DNA of 64,000 nucleotides. Source: Streptomyces sp. AP-93. Lineage in GTDB: Bacteria > Actinomycetota > Actinomycetes > Streptomycetales > Streptomycetaceae. The translations under genes were made by a program, and so were the position numbers. Of the stretch, positions 34,866 to 42,286 are shown in pieces. Within the stretch, counting starts at the first letter, position 1. Each line of letters starts with the position of its first letter. The notes under the pieces were generated by a model. It worked only from the letters and a program-made list of their open reading frames with translations. It was not told where the DNA came from and ran no database searches. The stretch lies in contig NZ_JALGBX010000013.1 of NCBI RefSeq assembly GCF_022808175.1, positions 124,001 through 188,000 on the forward strand, read 5' to 3'.

Positions 34866-37228
34866 CCGGGAACTCCTACCGGGCGGGGGTCGAAGCCGGG
34901 CTCTCCCGGTCCGTGGCAGCCGTCTCGGCCCTGTTCGCCCTCAACTGGGCGACGGTCCCGCTCTCGGCCGACCGGCCGCCGCCCGGCGTGACGGCGGTGG
35001 CGGTCACCTTCGTCGCGCTGACCCTCCACCTCGTGGTCCGGGGCGTACGGGTCCGGTTGAACGGGGCCGACGCCCTGGCGGCCCTCGCCGTCGCCGTCGT
35101 CGCGCACCCCGTCATCGTCCTCGCCGGCGGCTCGCCGTACGTCGTGATCGGGCAGCGCTGCATGCTGACCGTGCCCGCCGTGCTCCTTGCCACCGGGTTC
35201 CTGCCCCGGACCGCGGGACGATGCGCCTGCCTCGTCGCCCTCGCCGCCCAACTCGGCACCAGCTGGCCCGCCGACGGTCCGGCCGCAGCCGCGGAGGGCA
35301 TCTGGCCGCCACTGGCGACGGCCGTGGCCGGTACGGTCCTCGCCCCGCTCATGCGCGCCGCCGGCGACGGCGCCGACCGATCCGAGCGCCGGGCCGCGGC
35401 GGCCCGTGCCGATGCCGCACGCGCCGCCGCCCGGCGCGAGGCCCACCGGGACTTCCAGGGGATGCTGCACGACGAGGTCAGCGCCGCCCTGCGCGCCATC
35501 GGCCAACCGGGGATCGCGGTCGACCGGGTGCGGGAGGCGGCGCGCGGCGCCGTGGCGGCCATCGCCGGCGCCCGGACCACGCCCGGCGAAGGGAGCCGCA
35601 CCGATGTGGCCGCGCTGATCCGTTCCCTCACGCCCCCGCAGGGGATCGGGGCGAGCATCGTGGCCGAGGGCGTCGCCGCCGTCCCATACGAGGTGGCGAC
35701 GGCCACGATCGGCGCGGCCCGGGAGGCACTGCGCAACGTGGCCGACCACGCCCGTGCCCGGACCGTACGGGTGGACCTGACGGTCCGGGAGCACGGCACG
35801 GGCTTCGTCCTGTGCGTCACCGACGACGGCACCGGCTTCGTCAGGGAGGAGCTGAGGGGGTCGTCCGTAGGCGTGCGCCGCTCGATGATGCGGCGCATGG
35901 AGGCCGTGGGCGGACGCGCCGAGGTCCACAGCACACCGGGACGCGGAACGGCCGTACGCCTGGAGTGGCCGGCACCCGCCGGGGTGGAACGGCAGCGGGT
36001 GCGGGCCCCGGACGGACCGGGGCGGACGGACGAGGAGGAGGCCGGGGCCGGCGGAGAAGCGGCGGCGGGAGCCGGCGGAGAAGCGGCGGGCCCGGCGTAC
36101 CCGTCCGCCCGGACGGCGAAGTCGGCCCGGCCGGTCCCCGCGAAGGTGGAGCGGATGAACGCCGCCATCGGCGACGTCCGGCGCCCGCTGGCCGCCGTCT
36201 GCCTGCCCTTCCTCCTGGTCATGGGCGTCATCGCGGTGATCCACACCCGGCACGTCCCCGGTGCGCTCTGGCTGACGGCCTGGTACGCGGTCCTGGCCGC
36301 GATCACCGTGGCCCTGCTGCTGAGGGCCCGGAGCGGGATCGGCCCCGCCGCCGCCTGGGCGGCCTGCGCGTTCGCCGTCGCGGGAGCGCTCGGGAGCTTC
36401 CTCGTGCTGCCTCTGGCCGGCCTCGCCGACTACACCTCCTGGCCGGTGGGCGCGGTGACGCCGCTGCTGACGCTGCTGGTGATCGTGCGGCCCGCAAGGG
36501 AGGCGTTGACGGCCATGGCCCTGGAACAGGCGGGCGTGGTCCTCCTCGTACTCACCGGCCCGCCGATCGCCCCCACCTTCGGCGGGACGGTCGTCCTGAC
36601 CCTCCCCGCCCTGTCGGCCCCGGCCCTCGGCGTGTTCATGGGCATGGCGATCGGCCGTACGGTCGCCCGCCTCGGCGGGGTGACCACGCGCGCCAATGCG
36701 GACCGCGCCGCGGCCCTCGCGGGCGAGGCCGTCCGCGACGCCCGCGAGACCCTGCACCGCCGACGCCTCGCCGACCTGGGAGAGGAGATCCTGCCCTTCC
36801 TCGACGCCACCGCCACCGGACTGCGCTCGCCGCGGGACCCCGAGGTCCGCGACACGGCCCGGCTGCTCGGCTACGCCGTCCGGGACGAGATCCACATCCC
36901 GGGGGTCCTCGACCGCCCGGCACGCGACCTGTTGAGCGCGGCGCGCACGGCGGGCTGCGTCGTCACGATCCAGTCGGACGCTGACGACCCGCACCCGCCC
37001 GCCCTACTGCGCCTGTTGCTGACCACCGCCCTGGGCGCCGGGCCCACCCCCCGGGAGCTGATCCTCAGCGTGACGGCCTCGGCGGACACCGTCGACGCCG
37101 CATTGGTCGTACTGCCCGGGGACCGGCGGCGGGCCGGCGCCCTGCGCGAGGCGGTCGCCGGCCTCAGCGCGGTCGTGGAGGACGCCGCGGAGTCCACCTG
37201 GGTCGAGGCCCGCGTCCGCACGGCCTGA
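34862..37228 (+). CDS. Double-module sensor histidine kinase; second transmitter degenerate
   Basis: A 788-residue protein. Module 1: about five TM segments (15-165), HisKA_3-like helix with His203 (DFQGMLHDEVSAALRAIG), N-box (AAREALRNVADHARA, Asn292) and G-box (VTDDGTGF, GRGTAVRLEW), so it should be an active kinase. A charged Gly/Ala-rich linker (about 370-425) follows. Module 2: six further TM segments (about 430-600) and a C-terminal domain spaced like a transmitter (HRRRLADLGEEILPFLD ...) but lacking His, N and G boxes. It is translationally coupled to the response regulator. The second half may bind ligand, regulate the first half or contact the GTPases. Confidence 0.85.
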   Translation: MTGNSYRAGVEAGLSRSVAAVSALFALNWATVPLSADRPPPGVTAVAVTFVALTLHLVVRGVRVRLNGADALAALAVAVVAHPVIVLAGGSPYVVIGQRCMLTVPAVLLATGFLPRTAGRCACLVALAAQLGTSWPADGPAAAAEGIWPPLATAVAGTVLAPLMRAAGDGADRSERRAAAARADAARAAARREAHRDFQGMLHDEVSAALRAIGQPGIAVDRVREAARGAVAAIAGARTTPGEGSRTDVAALIRSLTPPQGIGASIVAEGVAAVPYEVATATIGAAREALRNVADHARARTVRVDLTVREHGTGFVLCVTDDGTGFVREELRGSSVGVRRSMMRRMEAVGGRAEVHSTPGRGTAVRLEWPAPAGVERQRVRAPDGPGRTDEEEAGAGGEAAAGAGGEAAGPAYPSARTAKSARPVPAKVERMNAAIGDVRRPLAAVCLPFLLVMGVIAVIHTRHVPGALWLTAWYAVLAAITVALLLRARSGIGPAAAWAACAFAVAGALGSFLVLPLAGLADYTSWPVGAVTPLLTLLVIVRPAREALTAMALEQAGVVLLVLTGPPIAPTFGGTVVLTLPALSAPALGVFMGMAIGRTVARLGGVTTRANADRAAALAGEAVRDARETLHRRRLADLGEEILPFLDATATGLRSPRDPEVRDTARLLGYAVRDEIHIPGVLDRPARDLLSAARTAGCVVTIQSDADDPHPPALLRLLLTTALGAGPTPRELILSVTASADTVDAALVVLPGDRRRAGALREAVAGLSAVVEDAAESTWVEARVRTA

Positions 37229-37251
37229 ACCGGAGCCGGACCGAAGGGCGT

Positions 37252-37271
37252 TGTCCCCATCGATGGGGACA
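37252..37271. promoter_or_regulatory. Perfect 20-bp palindrome upstream of the third GTPase gene
   Basis: TGTCCCCATC followed directly by its exact complement forms an uninterrupted 20-bp palindrome 100 bases before the GTPase start. It looks like an operator for a dimeric regulator, possibly the adjacent response regulator. Confidence 0.65.
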
Positions 37272-37370
37272 GCCAAGAGGGGGTCCGGGCCGGGAGCATC
37301 GAGGAACGCCGAGAGGTCCGGGGAGGAGCCCCGGAGCCCGTTCCCCGGCGCACCTCACCAGGGAGACACC

Positions 37371-38351
37371 GTGAAGAGGCTCGTCCACACGTTCCGCAAG
37401 GAACTGAAAGAGGCGTCGGGTCGGTCCGACGCCCTCACCCCGGCCGAACAGGAGGCGCTGATACGGGGGTACGACGCGGCACTCGACGGGGAGCGCCCGC
37501 CCCGGCTGGTCCTCATCGGGGAATCCGGCGTCGGTAAGTCGACCACCGTCAACGCCCTCTTCAACGCGGGCCAACCGGTCGGACACACCCGGGCGACCAC
37601 CGACCACGCCTACGCCGTCCAGGTGGAGGAGGTCAGCGGGCGGCGCGGCGTGCTGGAGGTGGTCGACATGCCGGGCATCGGCGACGATCTGACCAACTAC
37701 CGTCGCTACCTCGACCTTTATCTGCGGGTCCTGCCGACGGCCGACGCGATCGTCTGGGTGCACGCGGCCGAGGACCGCAGCGTCCACCTCGTCCAGCAAG
37801 CGCTCCTGGATCTTCTCGGCCAGAGCGGCCCGGACCTGTCCGAGCGCCTCGTGCTCGCCCTGAACAAGGCAGACGAGATCGATCCGCACGACTGGAACCG
37901 GAGCGCCAACCTGCCGTCCGCACGCCAGTTGGAGGCCCTGCGGGAACGGGCGGCCGACTTCACCGAGAAGATCGTCCGGGTCCTGCCCGCCTGGCAGGGC
38001 GGGGCGGTGACGTACTCGGCGCGCCAGCACTACAACTTGACGGCGCTCTTCAAGGAGATGATGCAAGCAGTCCCGCAGCAGCGGCGCTGGGTGCTGGAGC
38101 GGCGGATGGACCTCGCGGACTTCACGGCCAAGGTGGACCGGAAGCTGCTGAAGGCCGCCTCGGCCCGCATGCTCGCCGAAGTCCGGCCCCAGGCAGCCGT
38201 CGAGGCCGCACAGGCCGCCGCCCCCGCCACCGGTGCCCGCCTCTCCGAGGCGCTCGCGGCGCTGCCGGAGGCGAAGTGGCGCGAACTGACCCAGGACCGG
38301 GCCCTGTTCCTGGCATTCACGCGGCGCGTGGAGCAGGAGAGCGGCCGATGA
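37371..38351 (+). CDS. Era/IRG-like small GTPase
   Basis: A protein of 326 residues from GTG at 37371 after GGGAG. G1 GESGVGKS (50-57), switch region THRATTDHAY, G3 DMPG (99-102) and G4 NKAD (in LVLALNKADEIDP) are intact. The pattern GESGVGKSTTVNALF is shared by YfjP/Era-like and immunity-related GTPases. The C-terminal 120 residues are helical. It begins the last transcription unit of the cluster, after a palindromic operator candidate, and overlaps the next gene by ATGA. The substrate or target is unknown. Confidence 0.88.
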   Translation: MKRLVHTFRKELKEASGRSDALTPAEQEALIRGYDAALDGERPPRLVLIGESGVGKSTTVNALFNAGQPVGHTRATTDHAYAVQVEEVSGRRGVLEVVDMPGIGDDLTNYRRYLDLYLRVLPTADAIVWVHAAEDRSVHLVQQALLDLLGQSGPDLSERLVLALNKADEIDPHDWNRSANLPSARQLEALRERAADFTEKIVRVLPAWQGGAVTYSARQHYNLTALFKEMMQAVPQQRRWVLERRMDLADFTAKVDRKLLKAASARMLAEVRPQAAVEAAQAAAPATGARLSEALAALPEAKWRELTQDRALFLAFTRRVEQESGR

Positions 38352-38671
38352 ACACGGAACCCGCGGGCGCCGAGGTGGACGTCGACGAACTGCTCGAACG
38401 CGTGTGGGCCGCCATGAGCGAGAACGAGGAGAACATGAGCGAGATCGTCCGGCTCTCGGACGTCTCCTTCCGCCTGTGGGTCGACAGCCTGGCCCAGCGC
38501 CTCTCGGCGGCCCTGGGCCTGTCCCTGTCGAGCGTCCACGCGTTCTTCGACGACGTCGGCTCGATCGCGCGGCGCGCGGGCCGCACCTTCGCCGACGCCT
38601 ACCACGACGGTTACCGCAGGTCCCGCAAGGTGCCGCCGCCCGGCGAACGGCCGCGAAGGGCGCGCGCATGA
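38348..38671 (+). CDS. Small helical protein, partner of the Era-like GTPase
   Basis: A 107-residue protein, ATGA-coupled on both sides. The N-terminus is acidic (DVDELLERVWAAMSENEENMSEI), followed by amphipathic helices (SFRLWVDSLAQRLSAALG) and a basic tail (RRSRKVPPPGERPRRARA). The SFR-x-W-x(2)-L-x(3)-L-x(3)-LG pattern recurs in the next gene product, so the two seem to be related. No known family is recognised; a regulator or effector of the GTPase is inferred from coupling only. Confidence 0.75.
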   Translation: MNTEPAGAEVDVDELLERVWAAMSENEENMSEIVRLSDVSFRLWVDSLAQRLSAALGLSLSSVHAFFDDVGSIARRAGRTFADAYHDGYRRSRKVPPPGERPRRARA

Positions 38672-39093
38672 CGTGGGTGGAGTTCCCGTTCCCCGCGTGT
38701 CCGGCCTGCTCCCGCGCGTGGAGTGCGAGCAGGCACCGGGACTGCCCGGCCGGGGACCGGGTCGGCGGGACGCTGGACGTCGACCCGAACGGGGCGCGGG
38801 TGCGGTGCGCGGCTTGCCGGGGGACCTGGAGCGTGTGGGAGACGCGGTTCCACTGCGGTTGCGGACGTCGCTTCGAGGCGGCCGAAGTGGAGGCCGCCCT
38901 ACGGGAGATCATCCGGGTCGCCTCCCTGCTGGTGGAGATCCTGGTCCAGCAGGGCCGCGACCTCGCCGAGATCCGGCGGGCGGGCGAGGCGTCCTTCCGC
39001 TCGTGGCTCGGACACCTCACCGACGCGCTCGCGGGCACGCTCGGAGCGGCGGCGGGACGCGTCGTCGGCAGCCTGGTGCGGACCCTGTTCTGA
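38668..39093 (+). CDS. Zinc-ribbon protein with amphipathic helical tail
   Basis: A 141-residue protein. The first 70 residues hold paired cysteines (CPAC, CAAC, HCGCG) in a zinc-ribbon arrangement. The rest is helical, with SFRSWLGHLTDALAGTLG, matching the helical motif of the preceding protein. It is coupled by ATGA and is the last gene of the GTPase/TIR cluster, followed by a hairpin terminator. The shared helix suggests the pair forms a complex, perhaps recruiting the GTPase to a nucleic acid or membrane; this is inference. Confidence 0.77.
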   Translation: MTWVEFPFPACPACSRAWSASRHRDCPAGDRVGGTLDVDPNGARVRCAACRGTWSVWETRFHCGCGRRFEAAEVEAALREIIRVASLLVEILVQQGRDLAEIRRAGEASFRSWLGHLTDALAGTLGAAAGRVVGSLVRTLF

Positions 39094-39137
39094 GGACCCC
39101 GCGGCCCCGGCGCCGGTGGGGGACCGGCGCATGCGGA

Positions 39138-39161
39138 CCGGGCGGGCACAAGCCCGCCCGG
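39138..39161. terminator. Bidirectional hairpin terminator
   Basis: A perfect 10-bp stem (39138-39147 with 39152-39161) with ACAA loop lies between the convergent GTPase cluster and AhpD-like gene. Confidence 0.8.
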
Positions 39162-39175
39162 CCCGGAAGAACGGC

Positions 39176-39637
39176 TCAGGCCGCGACCGGCAGGTCGACC
39201 GCCGGGAAGTCGACCTCGGTGCGGGCCACGGAGTTGAAGTAGTTCGTGAAGACGTTCAGGGCCACGGCGCCGATGATCTCGCCGATCTCCCCGTCGCCGT
39301 AACCCGCGGCGCGCACGGCCTCGATGTCGGCGTCGGCGACGAACCCCCTGGTCCGCAGGACGGTTCGGGCGAAGAGCAGGGCGGCCGCGGCCTTGGGGTC
39401 CGAGGCCCGTGCGTGGCCGCCCGCGGCGAGGTCCTCGGCGGAGACGCCCGCGTGGGCGCCGAGCACGTGGTGGGCGGCGTAGCAGTACTCGCACGAGTTC
39501 TCGGCCGCCGAGACGAGGGCGATCTGCTCGCGGAGCGAGCCGGGCAGCAGCCCCTTGGACAGCGCGCCGCTGAAGGACAGGTATCCGTCCAGGACGGCCG
39601 GCGAGGTAGCCATCGCCCGCATCATGTTCGGCGTCAC
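39176..39637 (-). CDS. AhpD/carboxymuconolactone decarboxylase-family protein
   Basis: A protein of 153 residues from a GTG at 39637 (VTPNMMRAM). The peroxidase-like CxxC with downstream His is intact (SCEYCYAAHHVLGAHAG), as in AhpD-family thiol peroxidases. Homologues often have some 15 residues before LGVTPNM, and that sequence continues in frame into the start region of the divergent MarR gene without a start codon, so the N-terminus may be shortened or overlapping. No ribosome-binding site is visible; leaderless initiation is possible. It likely protects against peroxides or redox stress. Confidence 0.8.
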   Translation of the reverse strand: MTPNMMRAMATSPAVLDGYLSFSGALSKGLLPGSLREQIALVSAAENSCEYCYAAHHVLGAHAGVSAEDLAAGGHARASDPKAAAALLFARTVLRTRGFVADADIEAVRAAGYGDGEIGEIIGAVALNVFTNYFNSVARTEVDFPAVDLPVAA

Positions 39638-39648
39638 GCCGAGGGCGC

Positions 39649-40341
39649 GTGGCCCCGCCCGTGCCGACCGCCGACCCAGCCGACACCGGTGCCCCCGCGG
39701 CGCCGCAGCTGCCACCCGACCTGGCGGCGCAGGAGCTGCCCGGGAATTCGGGCGACGGGTCCGACCTGGACCGGCGCCTCGCCTCGGCGCTCGAACGCGC
39801 GGGCCACGCACTGCGCACGCTGATCTGGACCCAGGCCACCGCCCACGGGCTCAGCCCCATCCAGGTCCAACTCCTGCTGCGCCTCGGAGTCGAACCTCCG
39901 GAGCGGCGCAGGGTCGGCACGCTCGCCGCCGAGTTCGACCTGTCCGCCGCCACCGTCAGCGAAGCCCTGTCCGCCCTGCGCCGCAAGGGCCTCGTAGAAA
40001 AACAGCCCGTCCCGGGCGACAAGCGCGGCCATGTGATGGCACCGACCGAGGCGGGCCTCGCCGCGGCCGCCGCCCTCGCCCACTGGCCCGACCCCGTCAC
40101 CACCCACCTGGCGACCCTGCCCACCGAGGACAAGGGCCGCACCCTGCGCCTGGTCCTCGACCTGGTCGGACACCTCGCCGACACCGGTGTCCTGTCCGTC
40201 GCCCGGACCTGCACCACCTGCCGCTTCTTCCGGCGGGACGAGCATGACGATTCCCGGCGCCCGCACCACTGCGCCCTGCTGGACGCCCCGATCGGCGACC
40301 CGGAACTGCGGGTGGACTGCGCCGAACACCAGTCGGCCTAG
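39649..40341 (+). CDS. MarR family regulator with C-terminal Cys/His cluster
   Basis: A protein of 230 residues from GTG at 39649 (GTG at 39661 is also possible). The winged helix lies near residues 75-150 (RVGTLAAEFDLSAATVSEALSALRRKGLVEKQPVPGDKRGHVMAPT). The C-terminal 40 residues contain CTTCRFF, HHCALLD and RVDCAEH: a CxxC...HHC...C...H set able to bind a metal or Fe-S cluster. Adjacent to an AhpD-like gene, a redox- or metal-sensing role is plausible. The divergent AhpD start is only 11 bases away, so the promoters must lie within coding sequence. Confidence 0.88.
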   Translation: MAPPVPTADPADTGAPAAPQLPPDLAAQELPGNSGDGSDLDRRLASALERAGHALRTLIWTQATAHGLSPIQVQLLLRLGVEPPERRRVGTLAAEFDLSAATVSEALSALRRKGLVEKQPVPGDKRGHVMAPTEAGLAAAAALAHWPDPVTTHLATLPTEDKGRTLRLVLDLVGHLADTGVLSVARTCTTCRFFRRDEHDDSRRPHHCALLDAPIGDPELRVDCAEHQSA

Positions 40342-40357
40342 GTGGTCGAGTGGTTGC

Positions 40358-41854
40358 TTATGACCTGCCCCACCAGGACTGGCCCTGCGGCCGGTTCGTG
40401 TCGGTCACCTTCGCCACGCCACCGGCGCTCGACGGGTCGCTGTGGGGCTCCAGCTCCGTCAACCGGGCGCGCCAGGGTCCGTCCGCCATCTCCAGCTGCA
40501 CGATGACCGGACCCTCGGGCAGGGGTACGGTCTCCCGCCGCTTGCCGATCTCGTTGACGACGTTCTCCCCCTCCGGAAGCTCGGCGGGGTCGTCGTGCCC
40601 CGCCAATTCGTAGAGGTAGACGATGAGGTTGTCGCTGCCTCGGTAGCGCAGGACGAGGTCGGCCGTTCCGCCCGTGTGCAGCAGGACGTCGGGGCCGCCG
40701 CCCTCCAGCTCATCCTCGGTCAGGTGCGTCGCCGCGGCCAGCGGCAGCACGCGGAGCTGCCAGCTCCCTTCCGCCTCCAGCTTGAGCCGCAGCCGGCCGT
40801 TCCCGGGAACCTGGGTGAGCACCCGGCCCCGGAAGTTCTTCTCGCAGCTGCTGATGAGGTTGTCGCCCTCCTTGTTGAACCGGGTGAGGGGCCACAGGCC
40901 CGTGTACCCGTCGCCCCGGATCGCGAGTTCGACGACGACCGGCCCGGGCGGCAGCCCGTTCACCGTGATCACGTCGTTGTCCCGCCCGCTCTTCGCGTAC
41001 GGCTCGAAGGCGCCACCGAACAACCAGTGCGCCGCGGGCATCTCCGGCGCGGGCTGCGCAGCCGCCGCGACCGCGGCCATCGGGACCGGCGCCGGGACCG
41101 GGACCGGGTACGGCGTGGGCGCCTGGTACGGAGCCGGAGCGGGCGACTGGTACGGCGCCGGAGCGGGCGCCGGTATCTGGGCGGGAGCCTGGAACGGCAC
41201 AGGAGCAGGAGCAGGAGCAGGAGCCGGAACCTGGAACGGAGCCGGGGTCTGGTTCGGAGCCGGAGCGGTGCCCGGAGCGGGAATCTGGAACGGCACCGGG
41301 GTCCCGACCGGCCCCGCCGGCGCCATGGGCGCGGGCGCAGCCACCGGCACCGGCACAGCCACCGGCGGGGCGTCCGCCACGTTCACGCCGTGGTCCGCCA
41401 CCAGCCCCGCGAGGCCGTTCAGGTAGCCCTGGCCCACCGCACGGAACTTCCAGCCCCCGGACCGTCGGTACAGCTCCGCGAGCACCATCGCCGTCTCATC
41501 GCCGGCGTCGGTCACGTCGTACCGCGCGACCGACGTGCCGTCCGGCGCGAACGCGTCCACGGACAGCCCCGGCACGTCCCGCATCGTGCCGCTCCCCGTC
41601 GACGCGACGACGACGACCCGGACGATCTCCTCCTCGATCGCGGTGAGCGCGGCCTCCAGCCACGCCGTCCCGTTCTCGTCCCCGAGCAGCCGCACGGCGC
41701 CCGACGGATGGACCGGCGCACCGTGGAACACGATGTCCGTGTCCCACCGGACCCGGCCCCGCTCCGTCAGCAACAGAGCCGCCACGTCCAGCCCGCTCCG
41801 CACGGCGAACCGCAGCGGCACCGTCGGAACGAAGGCATTGCCCCCCTTGATCAT
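40358..41854 (-). CDS. TerD-domain protein with PAPxPFQ repeats and C-terminal beta-sandwich region
   Basis: A protein of 498 residues from ATG at 41854, preceded by GGGGGAGGG. Residues 1-165 are a TerD/stress-protein domain (KGGNAFVPTVPLRFAV, WDTDIVFHG, VARYDVTDAGDETAMVLAELYRRSGGWKFRAVGQGY), which binds calcium in characterised members. A central low-complexity region (about 170-285) repeats Pro-Ala-Pro with PFQ/PYQ. The C-terminal half (about 295-480) is beta-rich with two similar-looking units (GLPPGPVVVELAIRGDG ... and PLPEGPVIVQLEMADG ...). TerD proteins join tellurite/stress-response membrane complexes. A short palindrome lies just upstream. Confidence 0.88.
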   Translation of the reverse strand: MIKGGNAFVPTVPLRFAVRSGLDVAALLLTERGRVRWDTDIVFHGAPVHPSGAVRLLGDENGTAWLEAALTAIEEEIVRVVVVASTGSGTMRDVPGLSVDAFAPDGTSVARYDVTDAGDETAMVLAELYRRSGGWKFRAVGQGYLNGLAGLVADHGVNVADAPPVAVPVPVAAPAPMAPAGPVGTPVPFQIPAPGTAPAPNQTPAPFQVPAPAPAPAPVPFQAPAQIPAPAPAPYQSPAPAPYQAPTPYPVPVPAPVPMAAVAAAAQPAPEMPAAHWLFGGAFEPYAKSGRDNDVITVNGLPPGPVVVELAIRGDGYTGLWPLTRFNKEGDNLISSCEKNFRGRVLTQVPGNGRLRLKLEAEGSWQLRVLPLAAATHLTEDELEGGGPDVLLHTGGTADLVLRYRGSDNLIVYLYELAGHDDPAELPEGENVVNEIGKRRETVPLPEGPVIVQLEMADGPWRARLTELEPHSDPSSAGGVAKVTDTNRPQGQSWWGRS

Positions 41855-41872
41855 GTTCCCTCCCCCTGAATC

Positions 41873-41887
41873 GATCATTCGATGATC
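41873..41887. promoter_or_regulatory. AT-rich inverted repeat upstream of the TerD gene
   Basis: GATCAT (41873-41878), TCG, ATGATC (41882-41887), 18 bases before the TerD start and in the 167-bp divergent region shared with the RiPP-like locus. Candidate operator. Confidence 0.4.
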
Positions 41888-42021
41888 TTCGGCCCTCCAG
41901 GCGCGTGCGGCAAGGCGCGGGTCCCGCGCGCCGATCCCGCTACCCCGTCGGCTGAAATCATCCCTTGCGTACCACGAGTAACGGCCTTTAGGGTCACCGG
42001 ACTTGAGGAACGGGAGGAATC

Positions 42022-42168
42022 GTGGAGAGCAACGAAGCACCAGGGGACGACACCCGGGCCAAGCCGGAGATCAAGCCGGAGATCAAGCCGGAGATCAAGA
42101 AGGTGGCCGTTCGCGACGAGGCCAGGAAGCGCGACCGGCTCACCATCGACAAGCGACCGGCGTCCTGA
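42022..42168 (+). CDS. Small peptide with KPEI repeats, putative RiPP precursor
   Basis: A 48-residue gene with GTG start and a well-placed GGAGG (spacing 4). The peptide begins MESNEAPGDDTRA, carries three KPEI units from residue 14 and ends VRDEARKRDRLTIDKRPAS. It stands 118 bases before a B12-type radical SAM gene of a family known to modify ribosomal peptides and is transcribed in the same direction, which makes it the natural candidate substrate. No Cys or Trp is present, so cross-links through Cys are excluded; modification at Lys, Arg, Glu, Pro or Ile positions would be expected. Confidence 0.6.
   Translation: MESNEAPGDDTRAKPEIKPEIKPEIKKVAVRDEARKRDRLTIDKRPAS
42061..42096 (+). repeat. 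Three exact tandem 12-bp repeats encoding KPEI
   Basis: Three identical copies of AAGCCGGAGATC inside the small peptide gene. Exact identity at the DNA level suggests recent expansion. Confidence 0.9.
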
Positions 42169-42286
42169 CCGGGCGGGAGTCGGCGCCCGGCGTGGCACCG
42201 CGGACGCCGGGCGCCGACGCCCCGTACCGGGCCGCCGGTGGAGTGGCCGGCCGGCGGCCGGAACCCGGCCGGGCGGGGAGGACCGC

